A stretch of 64,000 nt of DNA from JASLQO01 sp002327525 (GTDB lineage: Bacteria > Pseudomonadota > Gammaproteobacteria > Pseudomonadales > Azotimanducaceae): assembly GCA_030744435.1 (NCBI GenBank), contig JASLQO010000031.1:62001-126000 (forward strand). Reading direction: 5' to 3'. Position 1 is the first letter of the stretch. The number at the start of each line of letters is the position of its first letter. Position numbers and translations under genes: made by a program. Under the pieces are notes generated by a model. That model saw only the letters and a program-made list of their open reading frames with translations, was not told the origin of the DNA and searched no databases. Shown in pieces: positions 52,174-61,350 of the stretch.

Positions 52174-54158
52174 TCAAACCCATCACGAAGCTGCTCATCG
52201 CTAATCGCGGTGAGATCGCACGGCGTATCATTCGCACCGCTCACGACATGGGCATTGCCACGGTCGCCATTTATGCGGACGCGGACGCGGACGCACCGTT
52301 CGTGCACGAGGCCAACACTGCGATCGCGCTCAACGGTCGCACGACGGCGGAGACCTACCTCGATATGGCCAAGGTGCTCGACGCCTGCCGCAGATCGGGC
52401 GCCGATGCTATACACCCTGGCTACGGCTTTCTGTCCGAGAACCAGAGTTTCGCACAAGCCGTGATCGATGCCGGAATCCACTGGATCGGACCCAACCCCG
52501 AGGTAATCGCTCAGATGGGCGACAAGCTATCCGCCAAGAAACTCATGCAGGAAGCAGACGTGCCAACGTTGCCGGCCATCGAGATCACGGAGAGCACCGA
52601 CATCAACGCGGCTGCGGCAGAGATCGGCTACCCCGTGCTGGTCAAGGCATCCGCCGGAGGCGGCGGGCGCGGCATGCGCGTGGTGGAAAACGAAAACGAA
52701 CTCGCCGACGCAGTCGCGGGTGCAAAACGCGAAGCTGGCAGTTCCTTCGGCGACGATACTGTGTTTCTCGAGAAGTGGCTGGCGACATCCCGTCACGTTG
52801 AAATGCAGATTCTCGGCGATACGCATGGCAACGTGGTGCACTGTTTCGAACGCGAGTGCTCCATCCAGCGTCGCCACCAGAAAATTATCGAAGAAGCGCC
52901 CTCCCCCGCTGTGACCGATGAGGTGCGCTCTCGCATGGGTGACGCCGCCATCGCCGCGGCAACCAAACTCGGCTATTCCTCCGCGGGAACGGTGGAATTT
53001 CTGCTCTCCGGTGACGATTTCTGGTTTCTGGAGGTCAACGCCCGTCTGCAGGTGGAACATCCGGTGACGGAGGAAATTATCGGCCACGATCTGGTGCGCG
53101 AACAGATTCGCGTTGCCGAAGGAGAGACGCTGTCCTTCTTGCAAGAGGATCTATCGATCAACGGACACGCCATCGAGGCTCGACTGTATGCCGAAGATCC
53201 GCAGAACGGCTTCCTGCCCTCACCCGGAACCGTGGCAGCGTGGGAACCCTCTGCGGTGGGCAACGCGCGTTTCGACTCCGGAGTAGAGACCGGCAGCGAG
53301 ATCAGCACCGAGTTCGATCCGATGATAGCCAAGGTCACAGTGCACGCGCCTACCCGCCGTGAAGCCGCCGCACGACTGGCACGCGTGCTTGAAACCACAC
53401 GCATTCAGGGACTAACCACCAACCGCGACTTTCTGGTCACTACGCTGCGCACACCCGAGTATCTCGCTGGTGACACCACCACGGATTTCATCGATAGAGT
53501 GCAGCCCGCCCTCACGAGAGCCGTCTCCCGTGAGGAGCAAATGGACGCCGCCATCGCGATCGTGATGGAAAGCCAGGCGCGCAACCGGGCGGCGGCAAAG
53601 ATCGTACGCGATATGCCGAGCGGGTGGCGCAACTCCACCATGCCGATGGAGCGTATCGGGTTTTCCATAGCAGATGAGGAAGTGAAGGTCGAATACGCTT
53701 CCCAGCGCGACGGCTCGTTTCGCGTCGTCATCGATGAGACTACGATGACCGCCATCCCTCACGCGTGCGGTGACAGCCACGTCGATGTGGCGATAGACGG
53801 ACGCCGGGTGACGGCTTCAGTCGACAGAGCGGGTGATACCTGGATGGTACAGACACCCACGGGCGGGCTCGAATTGATCGAACAACCACGTTACCCGCGC
53901 CCTGGTGGCGAGGATCAGGGAGGCGGCCTGATGGCGCCCATGCCCGGAGCGGTGTTGAAGACGGAGGTGGCACCGGGAGACACGGTGGAGAAGGGTCAGC
54001 TCCTGCTGATTCTCGAAGCCATGAAAATGGAACATCGCATCACCGCACCGCGTGGCGGTATGGTGGAGGCGGTGCACGTCGATGAGGGCGATCAAGTGGA
54101 AAATGGTCAGCTGCTGGTAACCATCTCAGACGAAGACACCAGTAAAGGAGGCGAATAG
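52161..54158 (+). CDS. Acyl-CoA carboxylase biotin-containing alpha subunit (AtuF/LiuD-like)
   Basis: A 665-residue fusion of biotin carboxylase and biotin carrier. Features are KLLIANRGEIARRIIRTAHD, DAIHPGYGFLSENQSFAQAV, the ATP-grasp loop ASAGGGGRGMRVVENE, FLEVNARLQVEHPVTEEI, and near the C-terminus the biotin site LILEAMKMEHRI. The ATG at 52161 has AAGGAG eight bases before and lies inside the carboxyltransferase gene. It carboxylates its own biotin for the partner subunit. Confidence 0.94.
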   Translation: MADVIKPITKLLIANRGEIARRIIRTAHDMGIATVAIYADADADAPFVHEANTAIALNGRTTAETYLDMAKVLDACRRSGADAIHPGYGFLSENQSFAQAVIDAGIHWIGPNPEVIAQMGDKLSAKKLMQEADVPTLPAIEITESTDINAAAAEIGYPVLVKASAGGGGRGMRVVENENELADAVAGAKREAGSSFGDDTVFLEKWLATSRHVEMQILGDTHGNVVHCFERECSIQRRHQKIIEEAPSPAVTDEVRSRMGDAAIAAATKLGYSSAGTVEFLLSGDDFWFLEVNARLQVEHPVTEEIIGHDLVREQIRVAEGETLSFLQEDLSINGHAIEARLYAEDPQNGFLPSPGTVAAWEPSAVGNARFDSGVETGSEISTEFDPMIAKVTVHAPTRREAAARLARVLETTRIQGLTTNRDFLVTTLRTPEYLAGDTTTDFIDRVQPALTRAVSREEQMDAAIAIVMESQARNRAAAKIVRDMPSGWRNSTMPMERIGFSIADEEVKVEYASQRDGSFRVVIDETTMTAIPHACGDSHVDVAIDGRRVTASVDRAGDTWMVQTPTGGLELIEQPRYPRPGGEDQGGGLMAPMPGAVLKTEVAPGDTVEKGQLLLILEAMKMEHRITAPRGGMVEAVHVDEGDQVENGQLLVTISDEDTSKGGE

Positions 54159-54160
54159 AC

Positions 54161-54934
54161 ATGGCTGGAACCGAAGCGACGCTGTACGAGGTCAAGAATG
54201 GGGCTGCGTGGATCACCCTCAACCGCCCGGAAAACCGCAACGCGCTTTCCGCCGTGCTGGTGGCCGAACTCTACGACCACCTACTGGCAGCCAATGAGGA
54301 TCCCGCGGTACGTAGCATCGTCATCACCGGCACCGGCCCGGCATTCTGTGCAGGTGCTGATCTGAAGAGCCCACCCGGACAGGCGATCGACGGCGGCCGT
54401 TCCGTCCCCTACCCAGACGTGCTGACGGCCATCATGGACAGCCCCAAGCCGGTCATCGCGGCTGTCAACGGAGCAGCGTTCGCCGGAGGTCTCGGACTGG
54501 TGGGTGCCGCCGACATCGTGATCGCCGTGGAAGACGTGCAATTCAGTTTCTCGGAAGTACGCATCGGCGTGATCCCCGCCGTGATTTCCGTGGTCTGTCT
54601 GCCCAAACTCGGTACCCACCACGGCATGAAGCTGATCCTCACGGGCGAGCGTTTTACAGGCGCCCAGGCCGTGGACATGGGCTTCGCGCATCGGGCCGTG
54701 TCCGCAGATCAGCTGGAAGCTGCGGTCAACGAGGAAGTGGACATGATCAACCTCGGCGGGCCCATTGCCGTGGTGGAGTGCAAGAAGCTGGTGCGCCGCG
54801 TACCGCAGCTGTCGATCGAGCAAGGGTTCAAAGAGACCGCCGAATGGAGCGGGCGCATGTTCCGTTCCGAGGAAGCAGCCGAAGGTATGGCCGCGTTTCG
54901 CGAGAAGCGCAAGCCATCCTGGGTTCAGGAATAA
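54161..54934 (+). CDS. Enoyl-CoA hydratase/isomerase (AtuE/LiuC-like context)
   Basis: A 257-residue crotonase: AAWITLNRPENRNALSAVLV, GTGPAFCAGADLKSPPG (oxyanion), NGAAFAGGLGLVGAADIVIA and FSEVRIGVIPAVISVVCLPK, with the catalytic Glu in SEVRIG. It starts two bases after the carboxylase alpha stop. In the Atu scheme the corresponding enzyme hydrates isohexenylglutaconyl-CoA; here the substrate is likely the product of the preceding carboxylase. Confidence 0.92.
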   Translation: MAGTEATLYEVKNGAAWITLNRPENRNALSAVLVAELYDHLLAANEDPAVRSIVITGTGPAFCAGADLKSPPGQAIDGGRSVPYPDVLTAIMDSPKPVIAAVNGAAFAGGLGLVGAADIVIAVEDVQFSFSEVRIGVIPAVISVVCLPKLGTHHGMKLILTGERFTGAQAVDMGFAHRAVSADQLEAAVNEEVDMINLGGPIAVVECKKLVRRVPQLSIEQGFKETAEWSGRMFRSEEAAEGMAAFREKRKPSWVQE

Positions 54935-54952
54935 ACCGCTCGGGGGAAAAAC

Positions 54953-56719
54953 ATGAGCGATATAATCAGAATTGCAAATTGCAGCGGTTTCTACGGCGAC
55001 CGGCTGGATGCCGCCCGCGAGATGGTCGAAGGTGGTCCTATCGACGTCCTGACCGGTGACTACCTCGCCGAGCTGACCATGTCGATTCTCTACGCCCAGA
55101 TTCAGACCCGTGGCGAGAACATGGGCTACGTCGGCACCTTTCTCAAACAGGTAAAAGAAGTCGCCAAGACCTGCGCCGAGAAAGGCATCAAGATCGTCTC
55201 GAACGCCGGCGGGTTGAACCCGAAGAGCATGGCTGGCGAGGTGGAGAAGATCCTCGACGAACTCGGCATCGAGGCCAGGGTCGCCTACATCGACGGTGAC
55301 AATCTGCTCGAAGACCTGGACGCACTGCAATCCCAGGGCGAGGCCTTCACCAACCTGGACACGGGCGTGGATCTGAGTGATTCGGATCAGAAGGCGCTAA
55401 CCGCGAACATCTACTTCGGCGGATGGGGTATCAAGGAAGCGCTGGATCAGGGAGCAGATATCGTGATCTGTCCCCGTGTCACCGACGCCGCCGTCGTCAT
55501 CGGCCCTGCAGCGTGGAAATTCAATTGGTCACGCAACGATTACGACGCGCTCGCCGGTGCGCTCGCAGCCGGACACATCATCGAATGCGGCGCTCAGTGC
55601 ACCGGGGGAAACTACGCGTTTTTCGAAGAAGTGCCGAGTTTCCGCGACGTGGGCTACCCCATCGCCGAGATCGAGGCGGACGGCAGCTTCACCATCACCA
55701 AGCATCCGGGTACCGGCGGACTAGTATCCGTGGGCACCATCACCGCCCAGTTGCTCTACGAGATCTCCACACCCGCCTATTACAATCCCGACGTCATCGC
55801 GCACTTCGACACGATGAGCATCGAACAGGTAGGCGAGGACCGCGTTCGCGTGAGCGGCTGCCGCGGCAGCACACCCCCGCCCACTCACAAGGTTTGTTTC
55901 AACACACTCGGCCCGTTCAAACAGAGCATGGAAGTGTTGCTCACGGGGCTCGATATCGAACAGAAGGCTGAAATCTACGTCGATCAGGTGTTCCACAATC
56001 TCGGCGGCATGGAACAGTTCGACGACGTCGACATCCAGCTCATCCGAAGCGACAAGGAAAATCCGGAAACCAACGAGGTGGCGCATGCCGCCCTTCGCAT
56101 CACGGTTACCTCATCTGATCCGAAGAAACTGGGAAGGCTGTTCAGCGCCAAAGTCACGGAGCTCGCTCTGGCCGCAATCCCCGGCAACACCGGCCGCGGT
56201 GCCGCCGGATTCGGCGGTGGGCCGGCCACCATTCACTGGCCGGCGTTGATCGACAGCCAGTTGGTCACCGAACGCGTACACGTTGAGGGCACGACGACGG
56301 ACGTTCTGCCCACTCAGCGCCTCGACCTTGAAGACATGTACTACCAGGAAGTGCCGGTCGACATCCCACCCTCGCCCGGCGGCTCCACCACTACCATCGC
56401 GTTCGGGCGCTTGTTCGGCACTCGCTCCGGCGACAAAGGCGGCAACGCAAATTGCGGCGTTTGGGCTCTGACGGACGAGGCATACAGCTTTCTCAACGAA
56501 TACCTCACCGTAGACGAGTTCAAGCGGTTGTGTCCGGACATGGCGCAGTACAAAGTGGAACGCTACGACATGGCGAACATGCGGGCGATGAACTTCTACA
56601 TCAAAGGTGTACTCGGAACCGGTGCCGCGTCCAATCATCGCATCGACAAGCAGGCCAAATCGCTGGGCGAATATCTGCGGGCGAAGCACATAGAGGCACC
56701 TCAGGTACTGGTTGGCTAG
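54953..56719 (+). CDS. AtuA-like acyclic terpene utilisation protein (DUF1446)
   Basis: A 588-residue protein with the AtuA signature: IANCSGFYGDRLDAAREMVE, DVLTGDYLAELTMSILYAQI, IVSNAGGLNPKSMAGEVEKI, CPRVTDAAVVIGPAAWKFNW and, near the C-terminus, GRLFGTRSGDKGGNANCGVW. In Pseudomonas the corresponding gene is essential for citronellol and geraniol growth and is proposed to cleave 3-hydroxy-3-isohexenylglutaryl-CoA, but the reaction is not firmly shown. Last gene of the divergent operon. Confidence 0.9.
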   Translation: MSDIIRIANCSGFYGDRLDAAREMVEGGPIDVLTGDYLAELTMSILYAQIQTRGENMGYVGTFLKQVKEVAKTCAEKGIKIVSNAGGLNPKSMAGEVEKILDELGIEARVAYIDGDNLLEDLDALQSQGEAFTNLDTGVDLSDSDQKALTANIYFGGWGIKEALDQGADIVICPRVTDAAVVIGPAAWKFNWSRNDYDALAGALAAGHIIECGAQCTGGNYAFFEEVPSFRDVGYPIAEIEADGSFTITKHPGTGGLVSVGTITAQLLYEISTPAYYNPDVIAHFDTMSIEQVGEDRVRVSGCRGSTPPPTHKVCFNTLGPFKQSMEVLLTGLDIEQKAEIYVDQVFHNLGGMEQFDDVDIQLIRSDKENPETNEVAHAALRITVTSSDPKKLGRLFSAKVTELALAAIPGNTGRGAAGFGGGPATIHWPALIDSQLVTERVHVEGTTTDVLPTQRLDLEDMYYQEVPVDIPPSPGGSTTTIAFGRLFGTRSGDKGGNANCGVWALTDEAYSFLNEYLTVDEFKRLCPDMAQYKVERYDMANMRAMNFYIKGVLGTGAASNHRIDKQAKSLGEYLRAKHIEAPQVLVG

Positions 56720-56812
56720 CGGCAACCCGTTTCTGGACACATCGGGCCTGAAGCCCCCAGTTGTGGGACCCCTTGACGAACGATGACTTCAGGGGCACTC
56801 GATAGCGACGGA

Positions 56813-58006
56813 CTAGCGCGGTGCGATACGCGATATCAGGCGCGACACGAACGGCGTCATCAGGCGGCCGATGATTCGTTTCCCTGTACCCACCTCGGTT
56901 GAGTTTTCGGCGCCGCCGTATGCGTTGATGCCGAGATCTTCCCGTATGTCGGCAGTGAGCATCATCACTGCATCGTCCAGTGCAATTCCCGTGCCGTCAG
57001 CGATACGCACCATGCGCTGAAAGTTTGCGATGACGCCGGCGGCGTCCACCATCGCATCCTCGCCGAGTTGCTCGGCAACGGTATTGCGGGCGGCATCAAT
57101 GGCGTCGCCGTCATCGCCGAGACCGGCCTCGGCAAACTCGATCAATGCCTTGTCTGCGTCGATACCGCTATCGCGCGCAGTACCCTCCACGATACTGGCG
57201 AGGTTCACGTCTTCTTCGTTCGACTGGCTGCTCACACGGAGCATGAACGAATGCGAGCTAGTTCAGTAGAAACAATCGCTCAACGACGAAACCCGCCCCG
57301 CAATCAGCTCGATCTGCGGCCGCGACAACGCCCGACCGCCGTTGGCAGCCGGGTTGGCCACGTTCTTCACCTTGAGATAGTGCGCACCACTCAAACGCGT
57401 GAGCATTCGAACCGAATCCGGCACCAGGCTCATTGCCGAGATCACATTGCCCGTGCGGCTCATTCCCCCATAGAGATCCGCTTCCGACTCGGCAACATCC
57501 TCCGGCGCGACCGTGGGTACCCAGGCGCCGGAGTCCTTGGCTGCAGCGGGCCGATAGCCGGCCGGTGATCCGGGTTGCGCCGCCGGCAATGGTTCGAGCG
57601 GCAGACCCATCGCGCGGTGAAAGGCATCGATGCTGATCACGGCCACCACGACACCAAGCAGTTCCACATACCTGGCATCGCTCAGCCCATGGTCGTACGT
57701 AGACTCGAGCCAGTCGCGCGTGAGGCGCGACGGATCTGTGGTGATGCGGTGCACGGCATCGACCGCCGCATCCGGCAGATTGGTCGAGGCGTTGTGCTGA
57801 CCGGTGATGCTGAGCGGGGACAACGCAGCCTTGCGCTCGGCACAGAATTCGCAGGATCGCGCATTGCGAGACTCTTGTGCGAACGCGATGCGATCTGCAC
57901 CTCCCCACCAGTTTCCAGGGCCCGCGACCATGCGCCAAACATCCCGGTGCGCGGCAGGAATATCACCGCGTATCCCCGCAGTACCGTTCGTGTAATCGAA
58001 CGCCAT
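56813..58006 (-). CDS. Two-module AhpD-like protein with in-frame TGA at the catalytic Cys (probable selenoprotein)
   Basis: Read through the TGA, the frame gives 397 residues. Residues 1-247 carry a first carboxymuconolactone/AhpD-like module with Cys52/Cys55 (ARSCEFCAERK) and then the second module SRPQIELIAGRVSSLSDCFY. TGA (57265-57263) is codon 248, followed by TSSHSFMLRVSSQSNEEDV and 149 open codons to the stop at 56813. In AhpD the order is Glu-x14-Cys-x2-Cys-x3-His; here Glu233, Cys245, TGA248 and His252 keep exactly this spacing, so the TGA sits at the peroxidatic Cys. Read as Sec the motif is C-F-Y-U. GGGGAG seven bases upstream supports the ATG at 58006. A nonsense mutation of TGC/TGT is the alternative. 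Confidence 0.75.
57230..57258 (-). promoter_or_regulatory. Candidate bacterial SECIS hairpin
   Basis: Four bases after the TGA (57265-57263) the mRNA can form a 7-bp stem, GCUCGCA with UGUGAGC (one G-U pair), closing a 15-base loop that contains GUU. An alternative small hairpin GCAU/AUGC lies within it. Position directly after UGA and a G-U in the loop are expected for SelB-type elements, but the structure is weak and unproven. Confidence 0.35.
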
Positions 58007-58039
58007 CGCCTCGCTCCCCACAACGTTCATGCGGCGACC

Positions 58040-58640
58040 CTATAGCGTAACCATATTGGCATCAACTCCGAGATAGAGACATCCGACCAGTTCCTGGATG
58101 TTGGGGCCGACCATGATGTGCTGGGTTGCGACGTGAACGTCGCGGAAATAGCGCTGTAGAGGAGACATTTCATACACCGAGGTGCCTCCCGCAAGGGCGT
58201 ACATCCCATCGACTGCGCACACTGGATTCCACCGCGTTGTTGGTGGCAAGCTTAAGGTCGCGCCGCAGATCGATACTCACCTCTTCTCCTCTCGCCGCAA
58301 CTTCCCAGGCGGCCTCGAAGGCCACGTAGTAAAACGCACGGGCACTACGCAACGCGGCCTCGGCTTTCGCCACCTCAAGATCACACCTGCGGACGCGCGG
58401 CAACCGTCACACTGCTGCTGACATATTCCTTCGACTGCGCCAGCTGCACCATTTCACTGATGGCAGCCCTGGCGACACCCATCGCCACTGCCGCGTTTCC
58501 GAGTGCAAGAAAGGTGAAGTTGGGAAACTGATTCAACGGCCGCGCGGTATTCGCCGTATTGCTTCGACTTTATCCCCTGCTTCGGCGAACTGCCCGCTGA
58601 GGCGCGCCGCCTCCTCTATCAATCTGGTATCGATATCGAT
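58040..58640 (-). pseudogene. Decayed acyl-CoA dehydrogenase-like flavin monooxygenase
   Basis: Pieces of one gene in several frames: FIDIDTRLIEEAARLSGQFA at the start, then FPNFTFLALGNAAVAMGVAR, then EVAKAEAALRSARAFYYVAF with EEVSIDLRRDLKLATNNAVE, then AVDGMYALAGGTSVYEMSPL and RYFRDVHVATQHIMVG. These are the C-terminal helices of the HpaC/DszC/NcnH-type acyl-CoA dehydrogenase-like monooxygenases. Most of the N-terminal domain and middle barrel are deleted. It sits between an intact ACAD gene and the AhpD-like gene on the same strand. Confidence 0.75.
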
Positions 58641-58648
58641 AAAACGTC

Positions 58649-59824
58649 CTACTGAGCCAGCCGTAAACGGTTGGCGATGTTGTTGCGCTGCATGTTGGAG
58701 GAACCTCCGACGATCGGCATCCCTAGCAGATCCCTGACATTGCGTTCGATATTGAAGCCATCCGACAGCCCGTAAGCACCGATCACGCGCTGACAGGTTA
58801 GCGCTATCTCGACGCCGGCTTCCGCCAGAAACAGCTTCGCCATGGAAGATTCCACACTACACGGTCGGCGTTCGTTGGCCAGCCAGACGGCATGGTAGAG
58901 CATGTGCCGGCATGCGGCGAGCCGCGTTTTTGCATCGACAAGCGCATGACGCACCGCCTGGTGCTGACCGATAGGAACTTCAAACTGCCGCCTTTCCTCG
59001 GCATAGCGCCAGGCTTCCTCTACACACGCTCGTGCGAACCCCAGTGCGCAGGCTGAAATCTCGAGCTTCTCTACTTCGAGCGCCTCTCCCGCCAGCACTT
59101 CCCAGCCCCGGTTCCACATCTGCGGTCCACCAAGAATGGCCTCAGCCGGAACGACAACGTCGTCGAAGGCCACATCCGACGACGCGGTGTATCGCAGATT
59201 AATGTGCTCGATCGGCGCCACCGTCACACCCTCAGCGTCGGGGGGAACCAGCACGAAGCTCAGGTTCCGGTATCGTTTGCCGTCCGGGTCACTGTTGACC
59301 AGACAGATGATCTGGTCGGCGAAGTCCGCCCCCGTGCACCAGCGCTTGGTACCGTTGATCACCACCTGTTCGCCATTCTCGCTGAGCCGCGCCCGTGTCT
59401 TAACGCTGGCGAGATCACCACCGATGTCCGGTTCTGACAACCCATAGGCAAAGAACATCTGCCCCCGGGCAATCCCCGGCAGAAAAGCCTCTTTTTGCGC
59501 ATCCGAGCCATTCTCAGAAATGTTGACGCCGCCGTAGAACGCTGCATGTATGAAAGGTCCCGCCGCGAAACTGCCCGCCTGGCACAGTTCTTCGATGACC
59601 GCGATCGCGGCGACCAGATCACGCCCCTGACCGCCGTAGCACTCGTCGATCGTAAGGCCACATACGCCCAATGCTGCCACCTTCTGCCATAGTTCGGCTG
59701 GAAAGTGATGCGCCTTGTCCCATGCACGCACGCGCTCGTCCGGCATCTCGCGTGCGACGAATTCACGCAACGTGTCCCGCAACATACGCAGGTGGTCTGG
59801 CTCGTCCGTAAACGACCAGCTCAC
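58649..59824 (-). CDS. Acyl-CoA dehydrogenase
   Basis: A 391-residue ACAD: LGVCGLTIDECYGGQGRDLV, FFAYGLSEPDIGGDLASVKT, NGTKRWCTGADFADQIICLV, EEAWRYAEERRQFEVPIGQH and RDLLGMPIVGGSSNMQRNNI. The start is GTG at 59824, overlapping the TGA of the nitroreductase gene in a GTGA; the long upstream frame is the antisense of that gene. Probably transcribed with the enoyl-CoA hydratase and nitroreductase genes. Substrate unknown. Confidence 0.92.
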   Translation of the reverse strand: MSWSFTDEPDHLRMLRDTLREFVAREMPDERVRAWDKAHHFPAELWQKVAALGVCGLTIDECYGGQGRDLVAAIAVIEELCQAGSFAAGPFIHAAFYGGVNISENGSDAQKEAFLPGIARGQMFFAYGLSEPDIGGDLASVKTRARLSENGEQVVINGTKRWCTGADFADQIICLVNSDPDGKRYRNLSFVLVPPDAEGVTVAPIEHINLRYTASSDVAFDDVVVPAEAILGGPQMWNRGWEVLAGEALEVEKLEISACALGFARACVEEAWRYAEERRQFEVPIGQHQAVRHALVDAKTRLAACRHMLYHAVWLANERRPCSVESSMAKLFLAEAGVEIALTCQRVIGAYGLSDGFNIERNVRDLLGMPIVGGSSNMQRNNIANRLRLAQ

Positions 59825-60486
59825 GGTGAACCACGCTTGTTGCCGAATGTGTCCTCGAAAACGAGTGATCCCACCGCTCGGCGCCGAATGGGACCGTGCC
59901 CGGTTCCAATCGGATAACCGAGCGGAATGGCGGCCGCCGTACCCCAGGGTTCGGGGATGGCCAGAATCTCTCGCACTTCGGGTTCGACCTGACACAGCAG
60001 CGTGGTGAGCACACAACCGAGACCTTCCGCGCGCGCCGCGAGCAACAGATTCTGCACCGCCGGGTAGACGGACCCGCCGCCCACCACCGATACGCGCGGC
60101 TGCTTGATGTCGGTAATCGCCATCATCTTGGGATTGAAACAGAACACCGCAATCACCGGCGCCTCGTGCAAGTGCTCGGCGAGGTAATTGCCGGCATCGA
60201 GCGTGCGCCTCTCGCGAGCGACGTCTTCTTCAGGCAGAGCTTCAAAGCGTGCTTCATACCCCTTGGCGAACTCGGTCCACTGTGCGGCATAGAGGGTGCC
60301 CAGCCTTGCCTTGGCATCCGCATCGCGAACCAGCACGATACGCCAGGGCTGGGCATTGCCGCCCGTTGGCGCCCAGGCGGCCGCCTGCAGCACGCGCTCG
60401 AGTACTTCCTCGGGTATGGGGTCGGGGCGCAATCTGCGAACTGCTCGCAGGGTGCTCATGGCTTGCGTGAGACTAAGATCCGACAT
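59821..60486 (-). CDS. Nitroreductase family oxidoreductase
   Basis: A 221-residue FMN-dependent nitroreductase-fold protein: AVRRLRPDPIPEEVLERVLQ (FMN phosphate Arg), AAWAPTGGNAQPWRIVLVRD, VYPAVQNLLLAARAEGLGCV and IPLGYPIGTGHGPIRRR. It resembles the group that acts on quinones, nitro compounds or related acceptors. It sits between the enoyl-CoA hydratase and the ACAD, coupled to the latter by a 4-base overlap. Confidence 0.92.
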   Translation of the reverse strand: MSDLSLTQAMSTLRAVRRLRPDPIPEEVLERVLQAAAWAPTGGNAQPWRIVLVRDADAKARLGTLYAAQWTEFAKGYEARFEALPEEDVARERRTLDAGNYLAEHLHEAPVIAVFCFNPKMMAITDIKQPRVSVVGGGSVYPAVQNLLLAARAEGLGCVLTTLLCQVEPEVREILAIPEPWGTAAAIPLGYPIGTGHGPIRRRAVGSLVFEDTFGNKRGSP

Positions 60487-60501
60487 GTCTGGCTCCTTTG
60501 A

Positions 60502-61299
60502 TCAGATTCCCTTGAATCGAGGTTTCCGTTTTTCCATGTGTGCGGCGAGTGCCTCGCGATGATCCTCGGATTTGAAGGTCACTATCTCCAGTGCCGTCGC
60601 ATGATCGAAAGCGACATTGAGATTGTCCTTCACCAGCTTGTTGACCGCTTGTTTCGTGTATTGGACAGCAAGCGGTGCACCAACGGCCAGACGCCGGGCA
60701 AAGGCAAGAGCTTCATCCACCACCGTGGCATCATCACATACGAAGTTGACCAGCCCCAGGCGAAACGCCTCCTCCGCCCGAACCGCATCGCCAGTCATCA
60801 GGTATTGCTTGGCAAGCGCCGGACCAATGGCCATGGGCCAGATGACCGTACCGCCGTCCCCCGCGACGATGCCGACGCGCACGTGTGGATCCACAATAAC
60901 CGCGCTTTTTGCCATGTAGATCGTATCGCATAGCAGCGCAATGGACGCACCGAGTCCCGCCGCCGCGCCGTTGAGGGCGCAGACGATGGGCAGTTCCACC
61001 TCCAAAAGGTCCCAGATCAGCTGCTTGGCATCGCGGCGCAGGTGTTCGAGTTTCACCGGATCCTGCAATGTTGGAAACCATGAGAAGTCGCCACCGGCGC
61101 TGAAAGCACGGCCTTCACCCGTGAGCAGCACAGCACGCGCACCGTCCTGCTGTTTGAGTTCGTGGAACAGTCGCGTGAATTCCTCGTGCAGCAGTCCATC
61201 CACCGCATTCATGGCGCTGTTTGGATGATCGATGGTGATCTTCAGGACGTCGCCGTCGAGGGTATCGAACCTGAGTGTCTGATAATCCGCGTCGTTCAT
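60502..61299 (-). CDS. Enoyl-CoA hydratase/isomerase
   Basis: A 265-residue crotonase: DVLKITIDHPNSAMNAVDG, LLTGEGRAFSAGGDFSWFP (oxyanion), CALNGAAAGLGASIALLCDT and DPHVRVGIVAGDGGTVIWPM, where Asp replaces the usual second Glu. ATG at 61299 follows GGGAGG; the longer frame enters the operator region. First gene of the operon that ends with the AhpD-like gene. Divergent from the HTH regulator at 61417. Confidence 0.92.
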   Translation of the reverse strand: MNDADYQTLRFDTLDGDVLKITIDHPNSAMNAVDGLLHEEFTRLFHELKQQDGARAVLLTGEGRAFSAGGDFSWFPTLQDPVKLEHLRRDAKQLIWDLLEVELPIVCALNGAAAGLGASIALLCDTIYMAKSAVIVDPHVRVGIVAGDGGTVIWPMAIGPALAKQYLMTGDAVRAEEAFRLGLVNFVCDDATVVDEALAFARRLAVGAPLAVQYTKQAVNKLVKDNLNVAFDHATALEIVTFKSEDHREALAAHMEKRKPRFKGI

Positions 61300-61350
61300 G
61301 ATCCTCCCGCTTCGCCCGCGCTCGATGAGGCTGTTCGTGCTTTCCGTAAC

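Noticed and set aside
57263..57265. TGA as an ordinary gene end giving two separate proteins
   Set aside because: The upstream piece would end just before the peroxidatic Cys and the downstream piece lacks an RBS and starts in mid-domain; both are in the same frame and make one family member.
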